Assembly: GCA_036675345.1 (NCBI GenBank)
Contig: JAKFFE010000017.1
Span: forward strand, 310,001-374,000
Direction: 5' to 3'
DNA from: JALYOC01 sp036675345
Lineage (GTDB): Bacteria > Myxococcota > Myxococcia > Myxococcales > Myxococcaceae
Length of the DNA stretch: 64,000 nt
Shown: piece by piece, positions 8,538 to 17,091 of the stretch
Numbering within the stretch: position 1 is the stretch's first letter
Layout of the letters: the number at the start of each line of letters is the position of its first letter
The notes under the pieces: generated by a model
Database searches by the model: none
What the model saw: only the letters and a program-made list of their open reading frames with translations
Told to the model about the DNA's origin: nothing
Program-made: the position numbers and the translations under genes

Positions 8538-10424
8538 ATGTCCGCAAATCGCTCAAATCTCGCGATCCCGACTTCTCCTGTCCGCCGGTTCATGGTGGCC
8601 TTGGGGCTGGCCCTGCTGTCCGCCGGGACCTTTGGTTGCGACATCGTCACCGGCCCGCAGGACGCCGGCCCGCAGGACGCCGGCCCGCAGGACGCCGGAA
8701 TGGTGGAGCCAGTCACCTTCGGTCAGACGAGCGTCGAAAAGGTTGCCAACTCGGCCTCCCAGGGCTCGATCTTCGTCTCCCTTGAGCCTGGGGAGCAGTT
8801 GGAGGTGTTCGCCACCCGCAATTGCGCGGGGGAGGGGCAACTCCTCGCCCGCCAGTCGAATGGAGGCGCGACCATCACCTTCACCCTGTTCATCGGACAA
8901 AAGGGAGTTATTGACTACTCTGCCCGCCGCGTCGCCGCTGACGGCTCCCGTTCGATCTGCAGCAACCGCAACGCGGAGGTACTTCTTGGCGCCGACGGTG
9001 GCTTCCTCTCAGCGGGGACGTTGCTGACCGGGACTCCGGTGATGGACGGGATCTCCACGGGCGCACTGGCTGTTCTCCTCCCGGAGACGGGCACTGCCCT
9101 CTGGGTCACCGATGGTGTGACGGGCCAGTCGCTGCCCCTGGGATTTCGGGCCGCGACACTGGAAGGAAGTGCCCAGGGAGAGGCCTACGCACTGGCGGCG
9201 GACGCGGGGGCGCTTTGGGCGGTGAAGCTCGATGGCGGTGGAGCCGTGCCGGTGAGCGAGGGGCTGCACTCCGCGGCTCCGTTCTTTGAGGTCGGAGGTG
9301 AAGTGCTTTTCAGAGGCTGCCGCGATGCTGCCTGCTCCCTCCTGCGCCGAGCCACTGGCAACGCGGTCTCGGTGCCACTTGATGCAAATGGCACCCTGTT
9401 CGACCCACGCTCCTGCCACGTCCATCAATCAGAGCTGTATTGCACCACCCGCCACCCCGCGGCCGGAGTCGAGTTGTGGAAGTACGACACCTCGGCCGGG
9501 TTGATGACCCAGGTGACTGACTTCCCTGGAGATGGCGGCGGATTCGAGGAGTGGGAACTGACCTCGGCGGGTTCGGAGTTGCTGTTCGTTCCCGACCCTT
9601 CTGTCAGCGGGGGCAACTCTCAGGTGCTGTGGGCCCTGCAGGCCGACGGCGGCGTCACCACACTGGACGCTGGTCCGGAGCTCACCCGGATCTCGCTGCT
9701 CGAGTGGGGTGAGGCAGGAGTGATGATGGCCTTCACCGCGGATGAAGGACGGACCCTGATTGTGGACGGTGGAGCTTTCACGGAAGTCGCCACCGTGCCC
9801 CTGGGAGCACGGCCGCTTGGCGTTTGGCACGACGAGCTGATCTGGACCGAGTTCATGGGGCCAACAGGCACCCCGGCCCCGACCTGGCGATTGAACCTGA
9901 TCTCTGGTGAGACCACCCCTGGGCCAACGGCGCCCTGGTGGTTACCCACAGCAATGGGCGAGTACTTCGTGACGCCAACGAACGAGGGTGCGTTCAACTT
10001 CGGTCACTACTCGCTGGTCTCGTATCTGGTGGTGGACCTGGCGTCCGACCGGGCGCGCACCGCCCACCGGGTCGGACTGTTCAGCTCCTCCACCGGCCCG
10101 CTCCTCGCAGGGGATCGGCTGGTCTTTGGTGAGAGCCGCGGACCGGACACCGGTGTGCTCAGTGTCGGGCCACAGGAGTTGGCGGATCTCTTCAGCCCGA
10201 CCATCACCTGCCCGGGCAATAAGACGGTGCCTCGCCAGACCTACCTCACCGGAGAGGTGGTCCATTATGACGGCGCCGATGCCGGTGACACCGAGGGCCC
10301 AGTCCGGATCTGGTACTCGCAGGACCCGGGCTTCTTCCCCCTCGGAGCCACGACGGTCGCCGTCCACGCAGTGGACCTCGGAGGCAATACCGCGGAGTGC
10401 ACGTTCTCGGTGACGGTGGAGTAG
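8538..10424 (+). CDS. Large surface lipoprotein with C-terminal HYR domain
   Basis: 628 residues. The start MSANRSNLAIPTSPVRR leads into a hydrophobic segment and lipobox SAGTFGC, giving a lipidated Cys followed by a Gly-Pro-Gln-Asp-Ala tether repeated three times. The middle (~residues 60-540) has repeated short beta strands with motifs such as ALWVTDGVTGQ and ELWKYDTSAG, resembling ELWxxDGT propeller-type repeats seen in myxobacterial and planctomycete surface proteins. The last ~75 residues (TITCPGNKTV to TAECTFSVTVE) are a HYR immunoglobulin-like domain. It is monocistronic and divergent from the cyclase-CHAT gene, with 83 bases between starts. An upstream in-frame ATG at 8454 was not used because it would bury the lipoprotein signal. 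Confidence 0.8.
   Translation: MSANRSNLAIPTSPVRRFMVALGLALLSAGTFGCDIVTGPQDAGPQDAGPQDAGMVEPVTFGQTSVEKVANSASQGSIFVSLEPGEQLEVFATRNCAGEGQLLARQSNGGATITFTLFIGQKGVIDYSARRVAADGSRSICSNRNAEVLLGADGGFLSAGTLLTGTPVMDGISTGALAVLLPETGTALWVTDGVTGQSLPLGFRAATLEGSAQGEAYALAADAGALWAVKLDGGGAVPVSEGLHSAAPFFEVGGEVLFRGCRDAACSLLRRATGNAVSVPLDANGTLFDPRSCHVHQSELYCTTRHPAAGVELWKYDTSAGLMTQVTDFPGDGGGFEEWELTSAGSELLFVPDPSVSGGNSQVLWALQADGGVTTLDAGPELTRISLLEWGEAGVMMAFTADEGRTLIVDGGAFTEVATVPLGARPLGVWHDELIWTEFMGPTGTPAPTWRLNLISGETTPGPTAPWWLPTAMGEYFVTPTNEGAFNFGHYSLVSYLVVDLASDRARTAHRVGLFSSSTGPLLAGDRLVFGESRGPDTGVLSVGPQELADLFSPTITCPGNKTVPRQTYLTGEVVHYDGADAGDTEGPVRIWYSQDPGFFPLGATTVAVHAVDLGGNTAECTFSVTVE
8652..8696 (+). repeat. 15-bp tandem repeat, three copies, within lipoprotein gene
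   Basis: Three perfect copies of GGCCCGCAGGACGCC, in frame, coding the tether (GPQDA)3 immediately after the lipidated cysteine. Copy number could change by slippage and would alter tether length without a frameshift. Confidence 0.9.
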
Positions 10425-10523
10425 CAGGTGGGCGACCTGCGTCGCCTTCATCGGGATCGCGCCCGGGGCTTGGAGGGTACTCTTCGCGGAGCCACCTCGC
10501 CCACCGGAGGCACCGACACGACC

Positions 10524-10556
10524 GTGGAAAGTGGATCCCAAGAACCACTTTTCCCC
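10524..10556 (-). repeat. Dispersed palindrome family 1, copy 3
   Basis: On the plus strand it reads GAAAGTGGATCCCAAGAACC then ACTTTTCCCC, with self-complementary arms GAAAGTGG and CCACTTTTC. Its reverse complement matches 4132-4163 closely (GGGAAAAG, GTTC, T-GGATCCACT). Confidence 0.7.
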
Positions 10557-10593
10557 GGGTCCCCCCTTACTGGCCCGCGGTGGGAAACACCGG

Positions 10594-10630
10594 GCGACCG
10601 TTCACCCTCCCCTCCCGACCGCTCGGGCAG
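10594..10630 (+). repeat. Dispersed element family 2, copy 1
   Basis: 37 bases beginning GCGACCGTTCACCC and ending CCCGACCGCTCGGGCAG. It shares all but a 6-base centre and three single positions with 13388-13424. The end contains a CCCGA-CCGC-TCGGG hairpin. Confidence 0.6.
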
Positions 10631-10888
10631 CCTTCGCATCATCGAAGCGCCTCCGAAGCCACAATTCCCCTGGGTCTTTCCCGGAGAAACGATGCTCCTG
10701 TCGCGAAATGGAAGCCGGCACCCAGAGGGCGTCTGGCGGTGTTTCAGGTACCCGCATGCCTGGCAGCAGCACTCGCTGGTCGGCTCCGCGCTCGTCCCAG
10801 GATCATTGCTGGGGGTCGGTCTCCGCCCCCTCTCTGCTGGCGCCCTCCTCGGCTGGGAAGGGCCTGTCGCATGCTCGGGGGCAGCAAG

Positions 10889-11458
10889 ATGAGCGGGAAG
10901 CGCTGGTTCGACCTCGTGTTGATCGGGCTCACTGCTCCGGTGTGGACGGTGGGCATTGGAGTGCTGGCCACCCTGGTCTGGCTGGTGGATGGCCGGCCCA
11001 TCTTCTTCACCCAGCCCCGGGTGGGACGAAGCCGTCGCTTGTTCAAGATCTGGAAGCTGCGAACGATGACCCGGGCGCCGGCAGTCGAGGACCGCCGGCC
11101 AACGCGCCTCGGTGGTTGGTTGCGGAACCGCGGGTTGGATGAGACCGCGCAGCTTTGGAACGTGGTCCTGGGCGACCTGAGCCTGGTCGGCCCCCGGCCA
11201 CTGACCCTCGCGGACGCGGACCGCCTGGTCGCGGCGCACCCTCCCTTCGCGGCGCGCTTCGAGGTGGCACCCGGCATCACCGGCCTCTCCCAGGTCTGCG
11301 GCGCGCGCGGTCCGGCGATCACCGCGGAGCTGGATGCGCACTACGCGCGCACCCGCACTGCGGCCGGCGACCTGGCGATCCTGGTGCGCACTGTCTGGAT
11401 CAACGTCGTCGGAAAGCGCCGCGGACTGCGACGGCTTCCGGGATCTGCTATTCGGTGA
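10889..11458 (+). CDS. Polyprenyl-phosphate sugar-1-phosphate transferase (bacterial sugar transferase)
   Basis: 189 residues of the WcaJ/PglC-type catalytic domain, which moves a sugar phosphate from a nucleotide sugar to undecaprenyl phosphate at the inner membrane to start exopolysaccharide or O-antigen repeats. The single N-terminal membrane helix (LVLIGLTAPVWTVGIGVLATLVWLV), the basic IFFTQPRVGR, the FKIWKLRTM motif, LDETAQLWNVVLGDLSLVGPRPL with the catalytic Asp-Glu, and a C-terminal PGITGLSQV are all present. I chose the second ATG (MSGKRWFDL), which puts the helix at the N-terminus; an ATG at 10871 would add six residues. A histidine kinase starts 3 bases after its stop, so the three genes to 13284 form an operon. 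Confidence 0.88.
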   Translation: MSGKRWFDLVLIGLTAPVWTVGIGVLATLVWLVDGRPIFFTQPRVGRSRRLFKIWKLRTMTRAPAVEDRRPTRLGGWLRNRGLDETAQLWNVVLGDLSLVGPRPLTLADADRLVAAHPPFAARFEVAPGITGLSQVCGARGPAITAELDAHYARTRTAAGDLAILVRTVWINVVGKRRGLRRLPGSAIR

Positions 11459-11461
11459 GCG

Positions 11462-12508
11462 ATGGCTCGGGGCGGCGTCATCTCGGAGACGGTGAAGGCG
11501 CTGCTGCTCCCGCGCCGGCTGATTCCAATCATCCTGGTGTGCCTGCCGCTGCTGGCGGCGCAGGGAAGCCTCAGTCAGGACCCGCTGGCCATTCCGCTGG
11601 GACTGGCGACCTGCATCGCCTTCGTCGGAATTGCGCCGGTGGCCTGGCGGGCGCTCTTCCCCGAGGATCGGGAGGTCTCACTCCCGCTGCTGCGGCTGCT
11701 TGCCTACGCAACGATTGGGGTCGCGGTGGTGGCGCTGCTGGGCGTTGTCATCCCACGCGTCCTGGGAATGGGCACCACCTTCCTCTCCAGCCGGGCCGCG
11801 ATCGGGGTGACCGTCGCCTTGTTCCTGGTCGGCGGCTGGGGCCTGGGGCGCGATGTCGGCCTGGAGGCAAGCCTGGTGCGAGAGAAGGCCCGCGCCGCGG
11901 CGTTTGCCCGGGAGGCAGAGCACGCGCAGTTGATGGCCCTGCGTGCGCACCTTGATCCCCACTTCCTCTTCAACACCCTCAACGCCATCGCCGAGTGGTG
12001 CCGCGCGGACGGAGAGACTGCCGAGCGAGCCGTCCTTCAGCTCTCCTCCATCCTCCGCGCCATCCTGCATGGGGTCCGGCTGCCCAGCTGGCCGCTCTCG
12101 GATGAGCTGGAGTTGTGCCGCACGCTCTTTTCGCTGCACCAGATGCGAGACCCGGCAGCGTTCACCGTGGATTGGCAGCTGGGTGAGGGCCTCCACACGG
12201 TCCAGGTCCCACCGATGATCCTGCTGCCGTTGGCGGAGAACGCAATGAAGCACGGTCCCTCGGCGGGCCACCGCGGGCTGGTGAGGGTGACCGTCCAGCA
12301 CGCGGGCGCTCACGTCCGGATCATCCTGGAGAATCCGGGGATCTACCGCGGTCCGCGGGAAGGCAGCGAAGGCGTTCCCACGGTGCAGCGGCGGCTGGCG
12401 CTCGCCTACGGGGAGGCGGCCACCCTCCGGATCTTCGGCGCCGGCGAGCGGACCTCGGTGGAACTGGACCTTCCGGCCGGTGGGCCGCAGGCGGGAGTCA
12501 TCGTTTGA
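11462..12508 (+). CDS. LytS-type sensor histidine kinase
   Basis: 348 residues. Residues ~17-130 hold about four membrane helices (IPIILVCLPLLAA, LAIPLGLATCIAFVGIAPVAW, LLAYATIGVAVVALLGVVI, AIGVTVALFLVGGWGL). They are followed by the His_kinase (PF06580) phosphoacceptor region ALRAHLDPHFLFNTLNAI with phosphorylated His167, and an ATP-binding region PPMILLPLAENAMKHG. No extracellular sensor domain is evident, so it may sense the membrane or a small ligand. The stop overlaps the start of the LytTR regulator gene. It is coupled to a sugar transferase, which suggests that the pair controls surface polysaccharide, but that is inferred from position only. Confidence 0.9.
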   Translation: MARGGVISETVKALLLPRRLIPIILVCLPLLAAQGSLSQDPLAIPLGLATCIAFVGIAPVAWRALFPEDREVSLPLLRLLAYATIGVAVVALLGVVIPRVLGMGTTFLSSRAAIGVTVALFLVGGWGLGRDVGLEASLVREKARAAAFAREAEHAQLMALRAHLDPHFLFNTLNAIAEWCRADGETAERAVLQLSSILRAILHGVRLPSWPLSDELELCRTLFSLHQMRDPAAFTVDWQLGEGLHTVQVPPMILLPLAENAMKHGPSAGHRGLVRVTVQHAGAHVRIILENPGIYRGPREGSEGVPTVQRRLALAYGEAATLRIFGAGERTSVELDLPAGGPQAGVIV

Positions 12509-13284
12509 GCGAAAGAGCCCTCCAGGTCCTGATCGCCGACGACGAGGAGATCGCCCGCAAGCGGCTGATCCGGCTGGTGAAGCTGATCCCCGACACCCAG
12601 GTGTGTGGCGAGTGCCGGGACGGTGAGGAGGTCCTGGAGCGTGCCCGCGCCGGCGGCGTCGATGTGATCCTGCTCGACATCCAGATGCCGGGGCTGTCCG
12701 GAATGGAGGCGCTGGAACTGCTGCCTGCAGATGGCCCCTACGTGATCTTCTGCACCGCCCACAGCGAGCACGCCGTTCGCGCGTTCGATGCGGGCGCGGT
12801 CGACTATCTGCTCAAGCCGATCGAGGCGGCCCGACTCCAGAAGGCGCTGGAGCGCGCGCGGTCGCGGGATGCGGTGAAGCGCTTCCACCAGGAGCTTCAT
12901 GCCCACCGCGTCCCCCGGACGGAGCTGGCACGACTCGCGGTCCCCACCCGGAGCGGAATCGTACTGATCGATCCGGAAGTCATCAGCCATGCCGTGCTGG
13001 AGGGGGAACTGGTAACCCTGTTCACCGAACAGGGTCAATACCTCACCGACTTCGCGTTGCAGGACCTGCAAGACCGGCTGCCGGCGAACAAGTTCGAGCG
13101 CGTCCACCGCCGCGCCCTCCTCAACCTCGAGGCGGTGGCGCGCCTGGAGCCGAACGAGGTCGGAGGGTTCACCGCGCACACCCATCGCGGTGAGACGGTC
13201 GAGGTCTCCCGCGCCGCGGCCCGGCTGCTGCGCAAGAGGCTCGGCCTCAGGCGTCCCGCGGACGCGGGTGACGAGCCGGACTGA
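12505..13284 (+). CDS. LytTR-family response regulator
   Basis: 259 residues. Residues 5-125 form a receiver domain (VLIADDEEIARKRL, phosphoacceptor Asp58 in VILLDIQMPG, then FCTAHSEHAVRAFDAGAVDYLLKP). Residues ~150-250 form a LytTR DNA-binding domain (VTLFTEQGQYLTDFALQDLQDRLP, FERVHRRALLNLEAVARLEP). The TTG start overlaps the kinase stop as TTGA, which couples the two and explains the rare start codon. It is the cognate regulator of the adjacent LytS-type kinase. Target promoters are unknown; LytTR proteins usually bind pairs of ~9-bp direct repeats. Confidence 0.92.
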   Translation: MSERALQVLIADDEEIARKRLIRLVKLIPDTQVCGECRDGEEVLERARAGGVDVILLDIQMPGLSGMEALELLPADGPYVIFCTAHSEHAVRAFDAGAVDYLLKPIEAARLQKALERARSRDAVKRFHQELHAHRVPRTELARLAVPTRSGIVLIDPEVISHAVLEGELVTLFTEQGQYLTDFALQDLQDRLPANKFERVHRRALLNLEAVARLEPNEVGGFTAHTHRGETVEVSRAAARLLRKRLGLRRPADAGDEPD

Positions 13285-13387
13285 AAGAACCTGCCGCAGG
13301 GCGGTCTCCACCAGGGGCCCCCCCACACGCTGGAAGTCGGAGTCCGAGCTCCCGCTGCTCACGCGCCGCCGGTGCCGCCGGCCAGCG

Positions 13388-13424
13388 GCGACCGCTCACC
13401 CCTGGATCCCGACCGCTCGGGGAG
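13388..13424 (+). repeat. Dispersed element family 2, copy 2
   Basis: Begins GCGACCGCTCACCC and ends CCCGACCGCTCGGGGAG; the counterpart of 10594-10630. It lies in the 201-base gap between the response regulator and the radical SAM gene. Confidence 0.6.
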
Positions 13425-13485
13425 ACACCGCCGATCAGCCCCTTCCAGGCTGGCTACCTTTGGTGCCAATTCGGGAGACAAGACA

Positions 13486-14991
13486 ATGGGCTCTGGGTGG
13501 AACGGGCAGGATCCGATGCAGGTCGCGCCGCTGCTTCCTCCTCCGACGGCGAAGACCCCGGGGAAGCGGACCGTGCTGCTGGTCAATCCCTTCTACGCCA
13601 AGGACGTCCACGCCAGCTTCGGCAAGCACGTGCTGACCCCGTCCCTGGCGCTGACCTCCATCGCCGGTGCGACTCCGGAGAACTGGAGCGTGGGGTACTG
13701 GGACGAGAACCTCCTCCAGGGGCCACCCCCGACCGAGCCACTCCCCGAGGTGGTGGGGATCACCGTGCACCTCACCTTCGCCAAGCGGGCGTACCAGCTT
13801 GCCGCCTGGTTCAAGGCGCAGGGATCGATCGTGATCCTCGGGGGGCTGCACGCGCTGTCCTGTCCGGAGGAGGTCCAGGCGCACGCGGACGCCATCGCGG
13901 TCGGCAATGGGGTCCCGCTGTGGCCGAAGATCCTCCGGGACATCGAGGACGGGCGGCTTCAGCGCCGCTACGACGCTGAGTATCGCGACTACGCCGCCGA
14001 CCCGCCGCCTCGCCGCGCCATCCTTCCCCGCTGGGGCTTCCTCACCGGGGCGTCGTTGATCGCCACCCAGGGGTGTCACAACCGCTGTGACTTCTGCTAC
14101 CTGGCGACCGGCGACGCGCGGATCAAGTACCAGATGCGCACGCCCGAACAGGTCGCCACCGAGTTCCAGGCCACCGGCGCTCCGTACGCGGTCTTCGTGG
14201 ACAACAACCTCGGTTCCAACCGCCGCTACCTTCGGTCGCTCTGTCAGGCGCTGACGCCACTGCGGAAGATCTGGAGCGCCGCGGTCACCCTCGATGTCAC
14301 CAACGAACCGGAATTGATCCGGGAGATGGCGCTCGCAGGCTGCACCGGGGTCTTCATCGGCTTCGAGAGCCTCACCGATGAGAACCTCAAGTTCGCCGGC
14401 AAGCGAAGCCCGCGCGCCGAGGACTATGCGCGACGGATTGAGCTCTTCCACCGCAATGGCATCCAGGTGAACGGCAGCTTCGTGCTCGGGTTCGACGAGG
14501 ACGGCCCGGAGTGCTTTCAGCAGCTCGCGGACTGGATCGAGGAGCAGCGGATGGAGAACGCGACCTTCCACATCCTCACGCCGTATCCGAACACGCCCCT
14601 GTTTCGCCGGATGGAGACCGAAGGACGACTGCTGCACCGGGACTGGGATCGCTACGACACCGCGCACTGTGTCTTCACCCCGAAGCGGATGACCCCGGAG
14701 CAGCTGGAGGCGGGGTACGCGTGGATCTACCGGCGACTGTTCAGCCTCCGGTCGATCTGGCTGCGACGTCCCCGCCAGGCGGCCTCGGTGCCCGCCTACC
14801 TGGCGATGTCGCTTCTGTACAAGAAGTCCAACTGGCTCTGGAAACTGCTGATCCAGCACCGGTGGGTCCACGCGGTGTGGAGCCCACTGGTCCACCTCAC
14901 TCGCTGGCGACACCTGAGGTATCGCGCGCGGCTGGCCCGTGAGGGACAGGTCCCGGGCCAGCTGATCGCCCCCTTCCCCCCGAGCGTCTAG
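13486..14991 (+). CDS. B12-binding-domain radical SAM protein
   Basis: 501 residues. Residues ~25-150 are a cobalamin-binding Rossmann domain (TVLLVNPFYAKD, SLALTSIAGATPENWSV, EVVGITVHLTFAKRAYQLAAW, IVILGGLHA). The radical SAM core carries the iron-sulfur motif Cys197-x3-Cys201-x2-Cys204 in GCHNRCDFCY, followed by VFVDNNLGSN and GCTGVFIGFESL. The C-terminal ~100 residues are basic and aromatic. Such proteins methylate or rearrange unactivated carbons in lipids, cofactors or natural products; the substrate cannot be read from sequence. Start ATG 13486 is preceded by GGGAG; ATG 13516 is an alternative. It is monocistronic, convergent with the next gene with 2 bases between stops. Confidence 0.88.
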   Translation: MGSGWNGQDPMQVAPLLPPPTAKTPGKRTVLLVNPFYAKDVHASFGKHVLTPSLALTSIAGATPENWSVGYWDENLLQGPPPTEPLPEVVGITVHLTFAKRAYQLAAWFKAQGSIVILGGLHALSCPEEVQAHADAIAVGNGVPLWPKILRDIEDGRLQRRYDAEYRDYAADPPPRRAILPRWGFLTGASLIATQGCHNRCDFCYLATGDARIKYQMRTPEQVATEFQATGAPYAVFVDNNLGSNRRYLRSLCQALTPLRKIWSAAVTLDVTNEPELIREMALAGCTGVFIGFESLTDENLKFAGKRSPRAEDYARRIELFHRNGIQVNGSFVLGFDEDGPECFQQLADWIEEQRMENATFHILTPYPNTPLFRRMETEGRLLHRDWDRYDTAHCVFTPKRMTPEQLEAGYAWIYRRLFSLRSIWLRRPRQAASVPAYLAMSLLYKKSNWLWKLLIQHRWVHAVWSPLVHLTRWRHLRYRARLAREGQVPGQLIAPFPPSV

Positions 14992-14993
14992 GC

Positions 14994-16697
14994 TCAGCGG
15001 GCCAGCACGGTGGTCGCCTCCAGCGCGGAGTTGTCGGCGGTGTCCGCGTCCGGCTCGTTGGCCTTCACCGAGGCCGTGTTGGAGAGGGTTCCAGCGCGGG
15101 TGGGCGTGACCCCGATGGTGACCGTCGCGGCCGCTCCTGGTGCGAGGGTGCCGAGGCTGCAGGTGATGGTGCCGTTGCTCTTGCCCTTCCCCCCGCGCAC
15201 GCAGCTTCCGCTCGACGAGGCAGCGGAGTTGAAGGTGACGTCCGGGAGCACATCGGTGAGGGTGACCGAGGTCGCCGTCCCCGGTCCCTGGTTCAGCACC
15301 GTCAGCGAGTAGGTGAGCGGCGAGCGCGCCACCACTGGATCCGGCGAGTCGGTCAGGGTCAGGTGGAGATCGGCCTGGGCCCGCAGGTCACGCACGTAGA
15401 TCTGCGAGGCGAAGCTGCCGTCGGGAGAGAAGGTGGAGGACGGTGACTGGAACGCGATCACCCCCGCCTCCGGGGTCATCGCCGGGTTGACGCTGAACAG
15501 GTCGCCGAAGGTTCCATCGTTGGCCACGCTCACCAGCCGGGTGGTGCCGGCGGCCCGGTTCCGCAGGTAGATGTTCTCGCGGAAGTTGTCCGGCCCGCCC
15601 ATGTTGGTGGCCCGGGAGGTCAGCGCCACCTGGGTGCCGTCGTCGCTGATGTCCCCGGCGAAGGTGAGCTCGTTGGCCTGCTCTTCGGCGTCGTTGACGC
15701 TGACCCGCTCATAGAGCCCGGTCACCCGGTCGAACACCCAGGCGTCGGTGTTGAACCCGTTGGCATCGGGCGGCCCGATGGTGGGGTCATCCGAGCTGAA
15801 GGTCAGGTACCGCCCGTCACCGCTGATTCCCCCGGCGATCCCGTGGGAGATGGTGAAGTTTCCCTCCGCCGTCCCCAGCAGGCTGGTGATCGCGAACATG
15901 GTCCGGGTCTGGCGATCGAAGAGGTACGCGTCAACGGTGGAGAGGTCGGTGTCTCCGGCCACCAGGTTGGAGGCGAAGCTGCTGAAGTAGACCCACCGGC
16001 CATCCGCGCTCAGGTGGGGAGGACCGAAGGAGGTGGAGTTGGCGTCCGCGCCATCCGGGGCCTGGCTGATCCGCTCGATGGCGCCGGTGGCCAGCTCCAC
16101 CACGTAGATGTCGCCGGTGAAGTTGTTGTCGGGGACGAAGCTGTCGGAGAAGGACGCGAACGCCACGAAGCGGCCGTCACGGCTGATCGCCGGCTCGGTG
16201 CCGCCTCCGCCGCTCTTGTTTCCGTCCCGCGCCCCGGAGATCAAGGTGGTGGTGCCGGTGAGCCGGTCGTGGACGAACACGTCCCCGGTGTTGTTGGCGT
16301 CGCCCGAGACCAGGTTGGTGGCCTCCGAGTCGAACGCCACGAACCGGCCGTCTCCGCTGATGCTGGGCCCGCCCAGTCCGTTGAGGAAGCCACTGTTCCC
16401 GTCGGCCTCCCGGCCCCGGGAGCTGACGCTGACCCGCTCGGTGGTCCCCAGCAGCCGATCACGCACGAAGATGTCGGACGAGAGGTTGGTGTCGCCCGGC
16501 ACCAGGTTCTCCGCCAGCGAGGTGAACGCCACGAACCGGCCGTCGCTGCTGATCGCAGGAATGATGCTGTCCTGGTCGCCCGGGACGCCGGCGGTGCTCT
16601 CGCTGGCGCGCGAGGTGGTGCCGGGTGCGATCTGCGCCTGCGCCACGAAGGAGAGGAGCGCCACTCCCACCGCCAACACTTCCTGTCGATTGGTCAT
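14994..16697 (-). CDS. Secreted PD40/TolB-like repeat protein with DUF11 C-terminal domain
   Basis: 567 residues. A signal peptide (MTNRQEVLAVGVALLSFVAQAQ) is followed by about seven TolB-type PD40 repeats with the recurring pattern ISSDGRFVAFTS, ISGDGRFVAFDS, ISRDGRFVAFAS, LSADGRWVYFSS, ISGDGRYLTFSS, probably one beta-propeller. Residues ~440-560 form a DUF11 immunoglobulin-like domain (DLHLTLTDSPDPVVARSPLTYSLTVLNQGPGTATSVTLTD split by normal loops). It is probably exported as an extracellular or surface protein. No catalytic residues were recognised. An in-frame start 57 bases upstream would put basic sequence before the signal peptide and was not chosen. Confidence 0.82.
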   Translation of the reverse strand: MTNRQEVLAVGVALLSFVAQAQIAPGTTSRASESTAGVPGDQDSIIPAISSDGRFVAFTSLAENLVPGDTNLSSDIFVRDRLLGTTERVSVSSRGREADGNSGFLNGLGGPSISGDGRFVAFDSEATNLVSGDANNTGDVFVHDRLTGTTTLISGARDGNKSGGGGTEPAISRDGRFVAFASFSDSFVPDNNFTGDIYVVELATGAIERISQAPDGADANSTSFGPPHLSADGRWVYFSSFASNLVAGDTDLSTVDAYLFDRQTRTMFAITSLLGTAEGNFTISHGIAGGISGDGRYLTFSSDDPTIGPPDANGFNTDAWVFDRVTGLYERVSVNDAEEQANELTFAGDISDDGTQVALTSRATNMGGPDNFRENIYLRNRAAGTTRLVSVANDGTFGDLFSVNPAMTPEAGVIAFQSPSSTFSPDGSFASQIYVRDLRAQADLHLTLTDSPDPVVARSPLTYSLTVLNQGPGTATSVTLTDVLPDVTFNSAASSSGSCVRGGKGKSNGTITCSLGTLAPGAAATVTIGVTPTRAGTLSNTASVKANEPDADTADNSALEATTVLAR

Positions 16698-17091
16698 TGC
16701 CCAGGGCCTCCGCCCACCGCACCGGGGTCGGTGCTTGGGTGCCGAAGTGAGCATCGGGGCCGGATCGCGAAACGGGACCGCGGATCCATGCGGGGGACCT
16801 CATCGGTCCCCGGAAGCAGAGACAGCGAGCCGGCCGACAGCCGACGGCCGGTTCTGTCCTCCAACTCCCACCCGACGGACTCGGGAGCCATGGGGCGTCC
16901 GCGTACGTCATGTTCCGTTTGGACACCGCCCGGGGTCCCGTATCCCGTTGCAAGCCAACAGAAGTGAATCCCGGCGGAAGAGGAATCAATTACGCAAACA
17001 AGGACCGTTGAGCTCGTGATCGCGCGGCTGACCAGCCATCCATTCAGGAGTTAGTGTCCCGTTCTTGATCTGTTGGTGGAGCCCGCTCCTC
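16698..17091. other. 394-base divergent intergenic gap
   Basis: Lies between the PD40-repeat protein (minus) and the acetyltransferase gene (plus), so it should hold two promoters. I see no convincing -35/-10 pair, repeat, RNA gene or terminator. The right half (about 16940-17060) is visibly less GC-rich than its surroundings, which fits promoter DNA. Confidence 0.5.

Larger units (their letters stand above)
10425..10888. other. 464-base gap carrying two dispersed elements
   Basis: No gene was recognised between the HYR lipoprotein and the sugar transferase. The gap carries palindrome family 1 copy 3 (10524-10556) and element family 2 copy 1 (10594-10630). Just after the upstream stop a small hairpin GCAGGT-GGGCG-ACCTGC may contribute to termination, but it has no T tract. 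Frames through the gap are low-complexity Pro/Arg/Ser and lack a domain. Confidence 0.55.
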
